The notes below the pieces were generated by a model. It saw only the letters and a list, made by a program, of their open reading frames with translations, did not search any database and had not been told where the DNA came from. From the NCBI RefSeq assembly GCF_000720185.1, contig NZ_JOIY01000071.1:17008-81007 (forward strand): a stretch of 64,000 bases of DNA, written 5' to 3'. Positions 62,624-64,000 of the stretch are shown here, piece after piece. Both the position numbers and the translations under genes were made by a program. The first letter of the stretch is position 1. Every line of letters begins with the position of its first letter. The DNA is from Streptomyces sp. NRRL S-340. GTDB lineage: Bacteria; Actinomycetota; Actinomycetes; Streptomycetales; Streptomycetaceae.

Positions 62624-63384
62624 GCCGCACCCTCCCCGGCCGTGATCAGCGAGTGCCCGCCCAGCACTTGACCCAGATCGACGTGGAGCTGTGAGGACCA
62701 CAGGGCGTGAAAGAGCGCGGGCCACACCCGTATCGCCTCTCCCACCTCACCGACTACTTCAGCCGCAGGCCGCGGCACCACGCAGGCCTTCCGTAGCCGG
62801 TCCACCACGGCCGCGTCCGCGTAGCGCGGATGCCGATACCCCGACAGCCACCGCACATTCGCCACCCGCACCGGCTCAGCAGGCCCCACCAGCCGATACC
62901 CCCACCCCGCCGCACGCGCACAAGAACCCAACACCCGCGCCCTGAAAGTCAGTTGGCGAGAAGGACCACTCACGCCGACGCAATCGACCAGCTCCCGCCG
63001 CCCGCCGGCCCACCGCACCAAGAGCTGCGGAGCATGCCGCACCACCGAGCTCCCCGCGCGCCAGACGAACTCCACAGGCCGACACGCCAGATCCACCACC
63101 CGGCGGTCCTGGTCGAGCAGCATCAAACGATCCCGCTGCGCCGCGCTCCCGTAGTGCACGAGCCGCCCCGTGGTCGCCGACCACCACCATCCCGGCGCCA
63201 ACCGCTTGCCCCGGCGCACTGGAAACATCCTGACCGGCACACAGTCCTCCAGACGTTGCTCGTGTGCAGCACGCAGCCACGGCATCTGCCGCCGCTCACC
63301 GCCCGGCACCACGAAGCGGACATCGATGTATGAAGGATCAAGACAGGCCTCGTCACGCCCGTCCACGGAGGAGTTCAAGATCAT
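62620..63384 (-). CDS. TnsA-like protein, catalytic residues apparently lost
   Basis: 254 residues from ATG 63384 (GGAG upstream; a TTG at 63420 is in frame). The layout matches TnsA-like heteromeric transposase endonuclease subunits: YIDVRFVVPGGERRQMPW, HYGSAAQRDRLMLLDQD, RHAPQLLVRWAGGRRELVDC, ANVRWLSGYRHPRYADAAVV. In active relatives, as I recall them, these read S-x-x-E-R-D-R-L, H-x-P-D-F/Y, and V-D-V-R/K. Here the Glu is Gln83, the Asp is Gln120 and the basic residue is Val136. Strand nicking is therefore unlikely; a structural or regulatory role remains possible. First gene of the operon. Confidence 0.8.
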   Translation of the reverse strand: MILNSSVDGRDEACLDPSYIDVRFVVPGGERRQMPWLRAAHEQRLEDCVPVRMFPVRRGKRLAPGWWWSATTGRLVHYGSAAQRDRLMLLDQDRRVVDLACRPVEFVWRAGSSVVRHAPQLLVRWAGGRRELVDCVGVSGPSRQLTFRARVLGSCARAAGWGYRLVGPAEPVRVANVRWLSGYRHPRYADAAVVDRLRKACVVPRPAAEVVGEVGEAIRVWPALFHALWSSQLHVDLGQVLGGHSLITAGEGAA

Positions 63385-63843
63385 GACTCCAGTGAACAAC
63401 TTCTCAGAAAGACCGAGCAATACGCAGATTCACAGAGCCGCACCACCATCTCTGAAGCTGAGCGCATTGCGAAAAACCCTGAACGGGCACCATCGCGTAA
63501 TTCACCGAAAGAGCCCTAGAAGTCAAAGACAAGAAATTCTGGGCACTCACCTCCACATCCAAGAAGCGAGCCAACCTGCTGCTCCCTGCACCGTCGTCGC
63601 CCTACCGACCAGAGACGGCTCCAGGAGCAGCCGGCCTCGCACAATGCCACCGGAGAGCACGACTCTGCCAGCCACCCGTGGAGGCAAGCCTCTGACCAGC
63701 TCATACATGGCCTTCAGAGGAGCGAAGACGCGGCGCAGCTCTCCAGCCCAGGCGAGGTCGATCACAGGGGAGAGCTTGCCTCTACACCAGGGAGCAACGT
63801 ATCCTCGCCCAGAGCCGGACCAGTTCGGCGAGCCAGGGTAAAA
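63385..63843. other. Upstream region of the tnsA-like operon
   Basis: About 460 bp, more AT-rich than its surroundings at 63380-63560, where the operon promoter should lie. A minus-strand frame (63547-63765; FAPLKAMYELVRGLPPRVAG) might be a transposase scrap but is not convincing. Confidence 0.4.
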
Positions 63844-64000
63844 CTGACGGAACGTCAGATCGTAAATGGTGGCCGGGCGAAGGGCGAGTCCCTCAACCTC
63901 CTAGCCAGCCCCAGGAATTCGCGGAGCGAATTCCTGCAGGCCGAATTGCGGAGCAATTCGAGCCGCGGACAACGGAGTTGTCCGCATTCGACGGCGGAGC
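63844..64000. repeat. Hairpin array, copy 2: GNA-loop palindromes running off the window
   Basis: CTGACG/CGTCAG with GAA loop (63844-63858), CAGGAATTCGC/GCGAATTCCTG with GGA loop (63912-63936, 11-bp perfect stem), CGAATTGC/GCAATTCG (63942-63960), GCGGACAAC/GTTGTCCGC (63965-63985), then the left half of a fourth GGA hairpin ending at 64000. 63903-64000 is the direct repeat of 59210-59307. The array continues beyond the window. Confidence 0.9.

Noticed and set aside
63903..64000. Actual chromosome end at the right edge of the window
   Set aside because: The window is cut in the middle of a hairpin and the same array occurs internally at 59210, so nothing shows that DNA ends here.

Overview
The window looks like a Streptomyces (or close relative) chromosome segment. 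Base composition is high in G+C, coding frames have G/C-rich third positions, GTG and TTG starts are frequent, and the gene families are typical: TetR/MarR/HxlR/FCD-GntR regulators, FG-GAP proteins, universal stress proteins, a DevR/DevS-like pair, and TnsA/TniB/TniQ transposition genes. No rRNA, tRNA or CRISPR array was recognised. Remnants and mobile-DNA debris are dense, which fits a chromosome arm.

Region 1 (1-8.7 kb) is accessory metabolism: a TetX-like flavin monooxygenase, a TetR gene facing a truncated NAD(P)-binding gene and a 2,3-dihydroxybenzoate-decarboxylase-like amidohydrolase, IS21 and IS3 transposase relics, DUF1254 and DUF202 genes, a cold-shock protein and a GNAT. Region 2 (8.7-13.4 kb) is a compact isoprenoid locus: an ABC-2 exporter pair, an all-trans polyprenyl synthase, a short-chain-type cis-prenyltransferase and a squalene/phytoene-synthase-like enzyme. 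Region 3 (13.4-35.6 kb) is a run of small regulator-plus-redox-enzyme cassettes: FCD-GntR with a CynX-like MFS, AraC facing an NmrA-like gene, MarR facing an SDR, MarR facing an alpha/beta hydrolase, HxlR facing a quinone oxidoreductase, and a beta-lactamase-fold hydrolase with MerR. Several have visible operator palindromes. A lipoprotein, a scarred trypsin/FG-GAP gene and a FolC-like ligase also lie here.

Region 4 (35.6-58.4 kb) resembles the actinobacterial dormancy/hypoxia (DosR/OsdR-type) islands. It carries an alcohol dehydrogenase, PNPOx-like flavin proteins, CBS-BON proteins, a CRP-like protein, universal stress proteins, an amino-acid permease, a DoxX protein, a DevR-like response regulator with a two-GAF DevS-like kinase, and a phosphoketolase. 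GGGACC-n3-GGCCC type sites recur upstream of several of these genes. Inserted in the region is a catalase-fold/DyP-peroxidase/small-protein trio.

Region 5 (58.4-64 kb) is the most unusual. Two 98-bp direct repeats, each a tandem set of perfect or near-perfect hairpins with GGA loops (the style of Streptomyces telomeres), bracket a SMI1/KNR4 gene and a Tn7-like three-gene set. In that set the TnsA-like protein lacks its expected catalytic acids. The next protein appears to be the N-terminal domain of TnsB fused in frame to the TniB ATPase, with the whole DDE catalytic domain missing. TniQ is intact. The DNA-handling, ATPase and target-selection parts therefore seem kept while the chemistry is lost.

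Throughout the window, several otherwise good reading frames are broken by what looks like loss of a single base, usually G in a G-rich run. This may mean assembly errors rather than real pseudogenes.
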